Assembly: GCA_018894105.1 (NCBI GenBank)
Contig: CM032131.1
Coordinates: 7,342,501 to 7,406,500 of the forward strand
DNA: 64,000 bases
Source: Jacaranda mimosifolia
Lineage: Eukaryota > Streptophyta > Magnoliopsida > Lamiales > Bignoniaceae
Direction of reading: 5' to 3'
How positions within the stretch are numbered: position 1 is the first letter of the stretch; the number at the start of each line of letters is the position of its first letter. A program made the position numbers and the translations under genes. The notes under the pieces were generated by a model that was not told the origin of the DNA, did no database searches, and was given only the letters and a program-made list of their open reading frames with translations. Shown here one piece after another: positions 1 to 11,166 of the stretch.

Positions 1-206
1 CTCGTGTTGTAGTTATCCAAATTGCAGATTAAATTTTATCTTGTGGGATAATTTTAAATAATAATAGATTTTTATTTCATCATAAAAATTCAAAATATTC
101 ATAATTGTAGACTTAATATTTTATCTCATCTCATACTTGGTATGTATATTTCAATTAATTGAATGCTTGCTTATATTTAAAATATTTTTATAGAAAGTAG
201 ATACAT

Positions 207-734
207 TAAGAGCTCGTTTGCTTGGTGTGTTTCGATTAGACATGATACATATGACTAGGATAAAAGTGGTTATTATGTATCTTATCTAATGTTTGTTTGC
301 ATATTTTAAATAACTTGGTTTCCAATTTTGATTGTTTGCTTGGCATGATTATCCCATTTGACAAACTACAATTTATTTCCAACTTAGGCTGGAAATGCTT
401 GCTTTGGTATTGCATGATAGATACACTATCCAACTCAGTTCCTATGTTTGGTTCATTTTTAGAAGCCTTTGGTACAGTTAGAGCCCGGCATGCATTTAAG
501 ACCAAACTTGGCTTGTGTATCAAGCCCTTGGGGTGTGATGTGTTTACCAACATAAGTTGGAAATAAATTGTAGTTTTTCAAATGGGATAATCATGCCAAA
601 CAAACAATCAAAGTTAGATATCAAATTATTTAAAATATCCAAACAAACATTAGATAGGATACATAATAATCCACCATTTATCCTAGTCATATGTATCATG
701 CCTAATCTAAACACACCAAGAAAATGAGCTCTTA
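207..734. mobile_element. Foldback MITE with ~181-bp terminal inverted repeats
   Basis: Positions 207-387 and 553-734 are imperfect reverse complements of each other, separated by a 165-bp loop (388-552). The ends read TAAGAGCTC/GAGCTCTTA. A TTA trinucleotide sits at both edges (206-208 and 732-734), which fits the 3-bp TTA/TAA target site of PIF/Harbinger elements, although the alignment of element and target is ambiguous by one base. There is no transposase inside; short ORFs here are products of the palindrome. The element is non-autonomous and its family assignment is inferred from the motif TTTGCTTGG, shared with the larger Harbinger element that starts at 1778. Confidence 0.65.
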
Positions 735-743
735 TCATATAAT

Positions 744-1191
744 CTTAGGCCTTGATTGCTTGGCTTGATTAGGTGTGATACATATCTAATCAAGCATCTT
801 TAAATGTTTATTTCAATTGAGAAAAACCCTTGATAAATCCTAGGCCCAGCATTATTTATTTTTGTTTTTGGAAAATGGATCAAGGGGGGAATGCTTGATT
901 TGGTTTGATTAGAATTATAAAGATCAAATGGGGAACTTTTTTTATTTTTTTTATCTTATTTTCAATTAAACCTTGTTCCTAAGAATGAGGAAGAATGAGG
1001 ACATTGTGAAAAACTTATTAAAAAGTACAAAGGATATAATAGTAAATTTATATATTATATTTTAGTTTATTTATATATTAATCTTACCAACCAAACATAA
1101 AACTAAAATATTATATCCTAATGGGCTTAAAATGTATCCATTTGCTTATATATCACTTCTAATCACATCATTAAAAGCAAACGACCCTAAG
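744..1191. mobile_element. MITE-like element with imperfect inverted ends
   Basis: The left end (CTTAGG then TTGATTGCTTGG) is roughly mirrored at the right end (ACGACCCTAAG preceded by AAAAGCAA). The subterminal segments also correspond: GTGTGATACATAT on the left and ATATATCACTTCTAATCACATC on the right, inverted. The interior is AT-rich with no coding potential. It sits directly between two copies of the foldback element. The inverted ends are degenerate and no clean target duplication is visible, so the boundaries are approximate. Confidence 0.4.
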
Positions 1192-1364
1192 TGTATATTT
1201 AAAATGAACAATTTAATTAAATAGAAATAAGAAGATTAATTTGTTTCATTAACATATGCTAAATACTTTTATTTTTTAAATTTACTATAATTTTTTTAGT
1301 CAAGAATAATTTAAAATTTATCTAAAAAAGTAGTTGAAAATACAAATTAATTTTTCTTATCTAA

Positions 1365-1776
1365 TAAGCTCATTTGCTTGGTGTGTTTGGGATTATGCAT
1401 GATACACATGACTAGGATAAATAGGGTTTATTGTGTATCCTATTTAGCGTTTGTTTGTATATTTTAAATAACTTGATATCCAACTTTGATTGTTTGCTTG
1501 ACATGACTATTCTATTTGACAATATACAATTTATTTCCAACTTAGGGTGGAAAATATATTACACACCAATGCCTTAATACACAAGCTAAGTTTGACCTTA
1601 AATGTATGTTGTGCCATATCACATCCTAAAGCCTTGATACACAAGCCAAGTTTGACCTTAAATGCATGTTGGGCCCTAATTGTATCAAAGGCTTCTAAAA
1701 ATAAACAAAACATTGGAATTGAGTTGGATTGTGTATTTATTGTATAATACAAAAGCAAGCACAACAAACAGCTCTA
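1365..1776. mobile_element. Second foldback MITE copy, right arm mostly deleted
   Basis: 1365-1545 matches the left arm of the 207-734 element in the same orientation. The following segment (about 1549-1762) matches the loop of that element but as its reverse complement, and contains an internal duplication of about 60 bp (the AAGTTTGACCTTAAATG motif occurs twice, near 1587 and 1645). Only about 16 bp of the right arm survive (near 1761-1776, ending AACAAACAGCTCTA). It directly abuts the PIF/Harbinger element that begins at 1778. Confidence 0.55.
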
Positions 1777-2095
1777 GGGGCTTGTTTGCTTGGACATATA
1801 AAATTAGACAAGATTCATATACTAGTGACACAAAAGCTAGAAGTAGTATCTAAAACCATCTAATTTATTGTTTGCTTTGATTTTACGAATTGTTGATATC
1901 CCATACTTGACGCCATATAATGTTTGGTTAGAAGGATTGCTCATTGTGATTACAATTTGCAATGTCCAAAATATCCTAACTTCTAGGAAAGTAAATTTCC
2001 AAAATATCCTCCATATTTCAACTGTCTCTCCCTTTCTCCTAACTGTTTATTGATTAATATACCCTCTCTCCCACATTTTTATTAATTAGTTTTGC

Positions 2096-2350
2096 TTGAG
2101 CAATAACATGGAGATAGTAAGCTTGCTCCCAGGCGCAAGGCTTGCACACTTGGGCGCAAATAGTGCCCTTAGCTACTGCCTGGAGGCAGTAGTGACTGCG
2201 CCTGGGCGCAAGCACCCTATACCTAGGTGCAAACGTTACTGCCTCCAAGTAGTATTAGCAATAATGTTATTACCTCCAACTGATTTTAGCTCGTCGGGGC
2301 GCACAGGACTACTGGACTATGCCATCTTGGCGCTGTCTTCTAGATCATAG
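2096..2350. other. G+C-rich segment in the transposon flank
   Basis: This stretch is far richer in G+C than its surroundings and repeats the motif GGCGCAAG and variants (near 2132, 2152, 2203) together with TACTGCCT (near 2175, 2233). A short open frame crosses it on each strand, but neither resembles a known protein. It lies between the left end of the Harbinger element and the end of its Myb-like gene. It may be an embedded fragment of another repeat; I cannot identify it. Confidence 0.35.
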
Positions 2351-2620
2351 TTGTTTTTTGAATAAAAGAACTTGTAATGACAATCCATAACCAAAAAAAG
2401 TAGCATGAAATTTACCACGTTGTTTGAACAAACTAAATAAACATAAAAAGCACATGCAGTGTAATAAAATAAAGGGAACCACCATCACCAAAATACTAGG
2501 TAACCAATATAATGGACTCTATGAACTCCAAAACGCTAGTTTAAAACATTAGTTCACTAAAAATGCTCCATAAACTTCTAAACTCTAGTTCAGTCAAAAT
2601 ACCATAGCTTAAACAAAGTT

Positions 2621-4217
2621 TTACAAACGACTAGAAAGCTTCATCCTTGCATACTCCATTTTTTGCCTCATCTGGAAGATTGAAGACCAACTCCAAATCT
2701 TCAGTATTTTTGACAAGCAATTGTGACACAAGCAATTTCTCTTACATCCAGTGACGGATTTTTTTGTTTTGGGGAGGGGGGGTTCCCCCAACATTTTGTA
2801 TAACTTTTTTTTTTTAATCTTTTCTAATATTTCTATATATTTTTAAACTTTAGTAATAATGTCCCCAACATTTTTATATATATATATATTAATCTTTGTA
2901 GTAATTTATAATTTACATATATTTAAAATTTTAGTAATAACTTTTATTAATTCTTTACCTATTTTAGTTTTGTAAAGTTTAACGCAAAGTTTCTGTATCT
3001 ACAATCAAATAATTTAAAATTAGGTTAAGTTTAGGCCCACTATGACACTTTTATTTTATTTATTTGAGAATATATTTGTCAAAAATATACTTTAAAAATT
3101 AGATGAAAGATGATTTATATTTAAATTTTATGTTTTATAATTTCCTCCCCCCCCCCCACAACAACAGTTTCAGTTCTGGATTTGTCCCTGCTTGCATCAT
3201 ATACCTCTTTTCTTGCGTTTGAGACATCATACTCATAACCTATCCTACGAGCAATGTCTCCTAATCTCACATATATATTCTATCAAACGTCCCCAAGAGG
3301 TCAACAACTGGATCGGTCATTTTCTCTTTTTACCTTTTTCTTTCTTTCCAGTACCATTGCTAATAGGTTGACAAACATATATCATTTTGTCTCATCAGCG
3401 AACCCCTCCTACAAACCTTCAAAATATTCCCTAATGTCTTTCTCTTTCTTAAGTCCCACATTAAGGACATCATTCACAACTGCAGTAAAATCCTTAGTCT
3501 GCATCCATGTAGCTCTGCCCTTGCCAAAAATCTTGCACCAATCATAGTAGTATGGCCAAGACTTGAACCTCATGAGGCAGGCATTTGAGTTAGTCTATTT
3601 CTATTTTTTCAATGTAACGTATATAGTCATGATTAATATGGGATTAATTTTGTGAGATCATTTTGCAAATTATTGCAACAAATGAATGTAAAAAATTATG
3701 AGCAAATATCTATCATTTTTCAAGTCAATGCAAAATAATGCCAATCATTACTTGTTCTTTGGTAGAGCAATTACCTTTACGTAAGTTTCCCATGCTTCAT
3801 CAGTAGCTTCTACATCTTTGTACTTTCATTCCATCCTATTCTGCTACTTGACAACATACTAGCTAATGATTGATAATTCTTTTTCCAAACATGAATCTTG
3901 GAGTTTATATGCGGAATAGCACGATGTTCAATGCCGTGGAACTATTTTGCCATTGCTTGTTCAAGGGTTTGTAAGTACCCCACCTTGAATCTGTTATTGG
4001 CCTTCCAACCATTAGAAATAATTTCTTTCACACATTGTATCAAGACTTGCTCCTCTTTTTGAATCCAACTAAATCTCGTCTTATCAGTTTTTTTGCCACC
4101 CCCAAGGCTAAATGCACTGCTACTAGGTTCCATCTCAATCTCTTCAAAATTTATCAAACAATCTTGCACAAAATTATAGAAGAAAGTCAAACCAACCTTT
4201 GATACTTGACTAGACAA
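2621..4217 (-). pseudogene. Myb/SANT-like DNA-binding protein of the Harbinger element, interrupted
   Basis: Read on the minus strand, the first 91 codons (4217-3942) contain a Myb/SANT-like segment: FSWIQKEEQVLIQCVKEI followed by NGWKANNRFKVGYLQTLE, the usual core of the Myb_DNA-bind_3 type proteins carried by PIF/Harbinger elements. Further down, EATDEAWETYVK can be read near 3805-3780 and YYYDWCKIFGKGRAT near 3555-3510, in other frames. This gives the normal order of conserved blocks but with frameshifts. Beyond the hAT MITE at 2749-3190 the frame ends with QKMEYARMKLSSRL and a stop at 2621-2623. The partner transposase lies upstream on the same strand. In this family the Myb-like protein is known to help the transposase bind DNA and enter the nucleus; this copy cannot encode a working protein. 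Confidence 0.7.
2749..3190. mobile_element. hAT-type MITE with 8-bp target duplication
   Basis: The 442-bp element begins CAGTGACGGATTT and ends AAATTTGTCCCTG-like (3178-3190, reverse complement CAGGGACAAATCC), with G-run/C-run subtermini (2772-2788 and 3147-3158). The flanks are CTTACATC (2741-2748) and CTTGCATC (3191-3198), an 8-bp duplication with one mismatch, which is the hAT hallmark. It has no coding capacity. It lies inside the C-terminal coding part of the Harbinger Myb-like gene, so it inserted after that element arrived. Confidence 0.75.
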
Positions 4218-4771
4218 GAAAATTCTCTGTCTAGGATTATCTTTTCTAGACTAAACCAAAAAATTGTAGGAGAAATGGATAGCCACATGCAAAAGGTAAA
4301 AGATACATTTTCAGGTTTTATTTTCTGGATAGTCCTTCAGCACAACTTCACTAATTTTCTTTGCAGCCTTGGTTTCTAATTATCCTCATAATAAAAGAAA
4401 AAATGTAGAACAAAAGTTTGAGAAAAATCAGAAATATTTCAAGAGTACTTAAAACATTACACCCTTTAACTTGTCAATGATTGACTAATCATTTTCTCCT
4501 CTTATCTCCCATTCAAGCATTTAATACTTGCCACAAAAATGGGAATTTTAGAGACTTATTTTATGGTGTAAAATGTGACACTAAATTAGTAATGAAATAT
4601 TCAAATAAATAAAACTAGCCAAGAATCTACAACTGATAGGTATCAAATGGATCGATATCATTGCTAACAAGCTGCAAAACAACCAAGTATCAAATGTCAC
4701 AAAAGCATTTTTGTCTTTTTTGGAGCTAGAATACAAACTAAATATTACACTCATTATATAGATTCATAAAA

Positions 4772-6167
4772 TCAAGACATGTATCTCCATTGTGTAAACA
4801 TTGATTGGGCCAACTCATCATGCCAACTAGACCACTCATGTGATGATTCTACTGTATCAATCAAGTCATATTCTCTTTCACTATTTAAATGCAACCCATC
4901 AAGCAGATGCTCCACAGAATCTATAGCCATATGTAATCTTATGAAGTTGTGTAACCAACAACAAGCCATTAATATCCTATTTTAGACCTTGATTAGGTAG
5001 TACGAAGGACTCCTTAAAATTCCCCATCACATTTTCAACAACCCAAATGTTTGTTCAATCACATTTTGAGCTTTGGAATGTTTCATGTTAAAGAACTCCT
5101 TAAAATTTTGTGGAGCTCGGGTACCTAGTCCCCGTTCATCCAAGTGATATCTAACACCTTTATAAGGGGCTAAAAATCCTTCATAGTTCGTGTAATCATT
5201 ATCAAACAAGTAATAGTTACTTGCCAAGAAAGAACAACCTAAAGTAACATATATATTTATGTATAGATATATATATATATATCTTTTCTAAATAAAACTT
5301 CTAACTTTATGCATTACCTTTAGGCACTTTTAGCCTGTTCAACCTAATAACCGCATCTCGTAACACTCTATTATCTACAGCTGAACCCTCCTATCCAATT
5401 AACACATAAATAAATTTCATTTCTCGATCACACACTCCCGGCACATTAATAGCTACATCTCCTTTCTGTGTGCTATACCTTGGCTTATCAGTCTCATGCA
5501 CCTTCACCTCAATGTACCATCTAATGCACCTAAGCAACCCTATATATTATGGGAGGAAAAAGTGTCATTATCATTCTACTACATATCACACATAAATTTT
5601 ATTATGACAAATTTATGTTATTGTTGAGTAAGAAATGAATACATTGAAGTATTTCCATCTAACATTTGTACAATCTTCATCTACAGGTTTAGGCTCAACG
5701 AGAAATAAATGATGAAGCTTCAACAACATATTAAGAGCAGTGTGGAAGTGCTTGCTCATAGTTTGCCCCGACCTTAGAAAATCATGTTTTACAATCCTAT
5801 TCTTTTTGTGGTGGGCTAATGTACAAAGAAACATTGCTACCTTCTCCATAAGGTTGACATGTCTAGATTCAACTAGCCCTCTAACATGTTCTAACAAGTA
5901 GAATAACCCACCAAAAGCGTTGCGATTCATTCGCAAACTATTAATACGATCACCATCATTTAATTCAACAAGCCTTTTCATATGTGATATTTGATCAGGA
6001 ATCCTATGTGCTATGACATATCTCACTAATCTTTTTCGATGTGTACGAATTTCTTCTTCATCATTTCTAAGTTGATTAGGAATGAGGTTGAGAAAGATGA
6101 CACTTTGTTGGATAATCTCCTCCAAAATAAGAAAAAAAAGAAGCATGAAGCTTTTTCTTTGATACAC
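4772..6167 (-). pseudogene. PIF/Harbinger DDE transposase (HARBI1-like), three exons, broken
   Basis: Minus-strand exons can be read at about 6167-5643, 5539-5318 and 5238-4772, with GT...AG introns at 5642-5540 and 5317-5239. Exon 1 gives the N-terminal helix-rich region (LVESRHVNLMEKVAMFLCTL). Exon 2 begins GCLGALDGT, carrying the first catalytic Asp, and contains GSAVDNRVLRDA with the second. Exon 3 gives YYLFDNDYTNYEGFLAPY and QNVIEQTFGLLK with the catalytic Glu, then ACCWLHNFIRLHM. Lesions are visible: a one-base frameshift soon after ALDGT, a stop in the GWEGS position (TAG), and two stops after FGLLKM (TGA, then TAA). The enzyme would cut and paste the element at TTA/TAA targets; this copy is inactive. 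The start at 6167 is only the first ATG of the open frame, and an earlier exon is possible. Confidence 0.8.
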
Positions 6168-7802
6168 TTCTCATATTCACCTTCAAGTAACACAAATAAG
6201 AGAATTGATTAAAAATGCATGTTAGTACCAAAAAAAATATAAACCATGCAAACTAATAATAATCTCTACTAATTTCTAAAAGCTATGGTTAAAATGATTA
6301 AGCGACTATATGGTAGTAGATAGATGATATATATATGCTAAAATAATATACATAAAGTTATTCTGTTCCAATTGGTAAGGTTACAGAGTCTTTGTTTCAC
6401 CCCTCATCCAGACCGAATAGGTTTGGTACGGTATCAAACTCTGAATGGAACGTAATAGAAACTTGTACAAACATAAATTATAATGATAAATATATCCTAA
6501 TAATGCACGTTGCTAAGAAAAAGCAATCATGCTCGTATCAAGATTCAAGAGCCTACAAACATGGTCTCTAAAATTTGGTCCCCACAAATAAGCTATCATC
6601 ACATAATATAGCTATGACGAATTTGTATTGTAAATATCATTCCACTTCTTTATTTTTCACCCAATGAAATCTCATTCAAGGAATTAGTTCGAAAGTTATA
6701 TCTCAATGACTAACACAACGTTCAAACAAAATGAAAATGTGAGCATAATTCTATTTCACCGATCTATTCAAACAACTTGCAAGTTTGAAACTGAAAAATT
6801 CAAGCAACTCAAACTAAATGCAAACATGAGCACAATTTAGTCTCACCAAAGCACTCATATAATTTGTATTTTAGAAAAAAAATTCTAGTTACAGATTGAA
6901 ACATGAGCACAAACCACCTTCTCCTACTCAATTCTAGTAGATAACCAATTTAAATTCTCCAACAATTATTAGAAAAAGTATGCGAGTATGCCCAAACCTT
7001 CATATATATTAGCACCAACAATCAGAATTTTTGAACTCCATCCAACAACTACTACACTTAAACATTTTTTTTTTTGTCAGAACTAAAAATAAAATCAACC
7101 CTATATAAACATTAAAATGCAGCAAACAATAAAAGATAGTCAATCAAATGTTTGAAAAAATTACATTGCAAAATTTTCTGTGATCAAAAGCTATGACGTT
7201 TACCTGAATATAGTGTGTAAAAGAAACCCTGAAATCGTTGAGTTCGTGTACATATCTTACTCCTTTCTGAATAGGAATTACTAGTAGTTTAGATTATCAA
7301 AATAAGTAATCAAACATGTAATTAATCATACCTTGCAAATTGATGAGAGCTTTCTGTTCTCAGCCGAATAAAGGAAGAATCAAACACGGTGCCAAAAAAC
7401 TTCTTATTTGCTAGAGAAAGAAGAAGATATACGTTTGACAAAGTAAAATCATTTTTTTTTTGTGTGAGTGTTAAGAGTGAAGAGAAAATGGGTCGGGGAG
7501 ATCTTCGAATGCGATGAGTCAAGAGAAAGTGTAGCTGCAAAATTTGACAAAGCTCTATTGAGGTCACAGTTTTCACATCTCACTTAAATTGAGGGGTAAA
7601 AATGACTTTTTCATTCATTATCAGGTCAGATTTAAAAGGGTGGAAAATGAGTCAGGCCAAGATGTCCTGATCCATAAATCAACTTGACGCATGATACTAT
7701 GTCAGGTCGCAAAGGTATCGTGGCCATACAAATGTGAAGCAAACAGAAAATAAGGTGTGAAAATGGATATATCAGGCCTTAACCATCCAAGCAAACAAGC
7801 CC
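6168..7802. other. Non-coding right part of the Harbinger element
   Basis: About 1.6 kb between the transposase start and the right inverted repeat. It is AT-rich with scattered short open frames and no recognisable protein. A minus-strand frame at 7322-7576 has no family features. The segment presumably contains the transposase promoter, but no clear promoter motif is assigned. Confidence 0.5.
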
Positions 7803-7805
7803 TCG

Positions 7806-10800
7806 AAGTATATATTTTTTATATTTATATTTTAATTAAATAATTGTCTACTCAACAACTTAGAATTTTAAATACATATATTTAAATAATTTATATTCAA
7901 TATATTTCCCAAGTAAAGAAACGTTAGCATAATAATGATCATCTTTTATACATTATAATATATTTAAAAAAATACACAACTTAACTAGTTCTTATAAGAA
8001 GGATAATACCTATTTTTATGAAATATCAAGTCATTATTTTCTTGGTGAAAGAGTTTAAAATTTGACAAATGAATAATTTTGCATTGTTGGATATGCAAGT
8101 CCTAAACTTACAAATTTTTTAAGTTTAATTGCTATTAATATAATCTCTTTCAAATATGCAAAATATTTCTAGATAAAATCATATATCCAAAATATAACTA
8201 ATATTTTAATTTGAATTTAAAGTATATTATAAATATGAGATCCACAACTTCTATGATCTTTGGATTTCATTTTTATATTATCATAATTTTCAACTAAATT
8301 TTTTTTTGTTTTTGGGTAGTTAACACAATAATAAAAAAATCATTTTCAAATATCTGAAGCAAATTTCTTCTAAAATACATACATATATATATATATGTAT
8401 GTATATATATTATTGGTACAACTGAAATTTTTAAATGTTTGATAGATGAACAATTAAAATAGCCAATGACATCAATCTTTACAATTTTGAGTATATTTAT
8501 TTGCATATCTTTTAATATTTATGTCATATACATTTCTCTATACATTTCTTTTAGTAAGAACTTGAAAAGAATATGTTATATATTATATTTAAAAGAAATG
8601 GTGTTAAAGTTTATTGAAGCTAAGACTCAACATTAAATTATTTGTACATTTTGTGTTTATTGAGATATACTACTATGTGTTGTAAATTAAGTTAAATATT
8701 GAAAATTTATAATAATTTATATAAGATGTAAAATATATTTGATAATCTTAAAAATGATAAAATAAATACATAAACAAAAGACAGTAGATCTTATTATGTT
8801 GGTAAATAATTAAATTTAAATTCTCAAATGTTATAAGAATTGCTACTATGACTGTTGCATTAATTATTAATGAGATCATACAAAAAACTATTTATATTTT
8901 AAGAAAAACAAAAAATAAAAGTTTGCTTCTATACATCATATTAAATGTATATTTTATATAACAATTTCAAAGTTCATTAATAAAAATATTCTGCTCCATA
9001 ATTAACTACCTTTTCTTATTAATTTTTTTTTAATTTAACAATTTGAAAAATCTATATAATCTATAAATTGAAAGTTAGCAATTTTTGATAATTTATAATT
9101 AATATAGTCATGTTATATTATATCCTTTGAAATTTAACATTTTCAAATGGAATCTCCATTTCATGTCATTAAATAACAAGTTTTCTTTTTTGAAATATTA
9201 AAAGATTTTTTATGTTATTTCATTACATAAAATAAAATGAATATTACTACAAAGTAAAAATATTTGAATAATTAGATTTATTTTTAGCTCACTTAGAATA
9301 CAGTGAGGGATTTTATTTATATGAAGAGAAATCTCAATGATTAGATAGAGGGATAATATATAATTTATTTCAAAATCCTATTGGCAAATAAATAATTCTT
9401 ATTTTATTTAAATTCTCCATTTGTTCATTCAAATTCTTATTTTTTCATCTGTCAAGACATAAAAATCTCAATTATTTCTTGAATCAGAAAATATGTTTTT
9501 CATTCTTTGAGAGAAATAATGAGAAACAAGTCACAAATAAAGAAAATATATTTTAATTAAGAATCTACAAAAAATAGACTTGTATTCCAAATTTTGTCTA
9601 ATAAAATTATTTTGGCATATTTATTTTTTAATTTCAATATTTATTTTATTTGCCCAAAATTTTTATTAACATTCATGATTTAAACACTTAAAAGAATAAA
9701 TAAATAAAAAATCTACAACTTTTTTAAATAAGAAAATACAAGTTGTAGTATATATAATGGAAAAATAAATTAAAAAATAGTAGACAAATGAAATCTAAAC
9801 AAATGCAACAATAGTTCACAGAAAACAATAGATTAGAAATAACCACATACATTTATATTTTCTTATTTCTTTTAATATTCATAGCTGAAAGTCATAACTT
9901 TTTAATTTTTTTTTATAATCAACATTTTGAAAATCAAAGTTATTCATATCATAAATTGAGATTTGAAGATTTTTTTCTTAATTAGGTAATTCAAATAAAA
10001 ATGATTTTGAATAAAAAAAAAAAGAAATGATGGTATCTGGTCTTTTTTTTTTTTTTTTTCTTCTTCTTATACATGTAACTTAATTTATGTATACTTTTTA
10101 AAATAATTTAACATAATTTTTACCTATTGTTTGAGTTGTTTTTTCTATTGTGCATTAGGTTATTTTATTCTCAATATTGATCATAAATTTTTCATGTTTT
10201 CAGGCATTTTATTTTTATTGTTTTGTTTGAGCTACCTTAAATTTCTTGAATTTTTTTTTTCTTTTGTGGAAAATATAAGTATTTTTATATTTTGCTATTA
10301 TAAATGTGATGACTTGTGATGACCATGAATATTCAGTTATCATTGATATCCCATGCACTGTTATTTCATGAAATTTTTTTCAATGTTGTACGTACCATGT
10401 ATTTTTACTAAAAAAATATATCATTAATTAAATTTGCTTTTGCACAAAATTAGAATAATATATATAAATTATATTTTTAACTCCAATTAGCTTAATCCTT
10501 CCATAGCACGAGATCCATGCTAGTAAATATATATTTGACTAATTAAACATATATAATTTGGATTTATGTAATAATTTAAATCGATTAAAAAATTTTAATA
10601 AAATTTTAAAAGAAAATTTGAATTTAGAAAAAAATTAGCTTTATTTTGGAAGAGTAAAAATCATTCTCCCAACACAATCGCAAACTTGAAGCAGCTTCAA
10701 GTTTCAAAGGCAAAAATAAATTCTTCCACTATGCAAAAACAACTATTTCCGAGTAGTAAACGCGAATTATATTTTGAAATAGTAGCTAGGAACAACTGTA

Positions 10801-11166
10801 ACTACAATTGATATTTATATGGAGCGTATTATTGCCTAAACATTGATCTCTTTCAACCCAACTGAAAATTGAACTTTGGCGCAAGAATATCATATCATGT
10901 GTGGCAAGTCGCTACCAGGATCTCTCTCCCCAAAAAGCAATAATAATTACATAAAAACACAGAAATTGACTTAAATAGAGAATATAGTTGGGCCTGGATA
11001 ATAATAAGCCTGCTGTTTTTAACTGAATATGCGAACTATGAAAAGATATCTAAAGATGACTGTATGATTGTAGTGTCCCATATTTTCTGTTTATAAATCT
11101 TAATTAATTGAGATTAGTCAATTATTTAAAAAAAAATTATTTTTTTTATTGGAATTAATTTCTTTT
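7806..11166. other. AT-rich intergenic stretch, no gene recognised
   Basis: About 3.4 kb of very AT-rich DNA with many homopolymer runs (for example T runs near 8300, 9020, 9905 and 10040-10060) and a short (TA)n/(TATG)n tract near 8380-8412. The few short open frames are low-complexity and resemble no protein. I see no RNA gene or transposon ends here. Confidence 0.6.

Larger units (their letters stand above)
1778..7802 (-). mobile_element. Decayed PIF/Harbinger DNA transposon
   Basis: The ends share a 17-bp inverted repeat, GGGCTTGTTTGCTTGGA at 1778-1794 and its reverse complement at 7786-7802. The 3-bp flanks are TAG (1775-1777) and TCG (7803-7805), matching at two of three positions. Inside are the two genes typical of the family, a DDE transposase (4772-6167) and a Myb/SANT-like protein (2621-4217), both on the minus strand. 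Both are broken by stops or frameshifts, and a hAT MITE sits in the second. The roughly 6-kb length is reasonable for an autonomous plant PIF/Harbinger element. The superfamily call rests on the proteins; the exact ends are less certain. Confidence 0.7.

Noticed and set aside
3254..3547. 97-codon plus-strand frame
   Set aside because: It is the antisense shadow of the Myb-like gene, whose minus-strand blocks (YYYDWCKIFGKGRAT) are recognisable.
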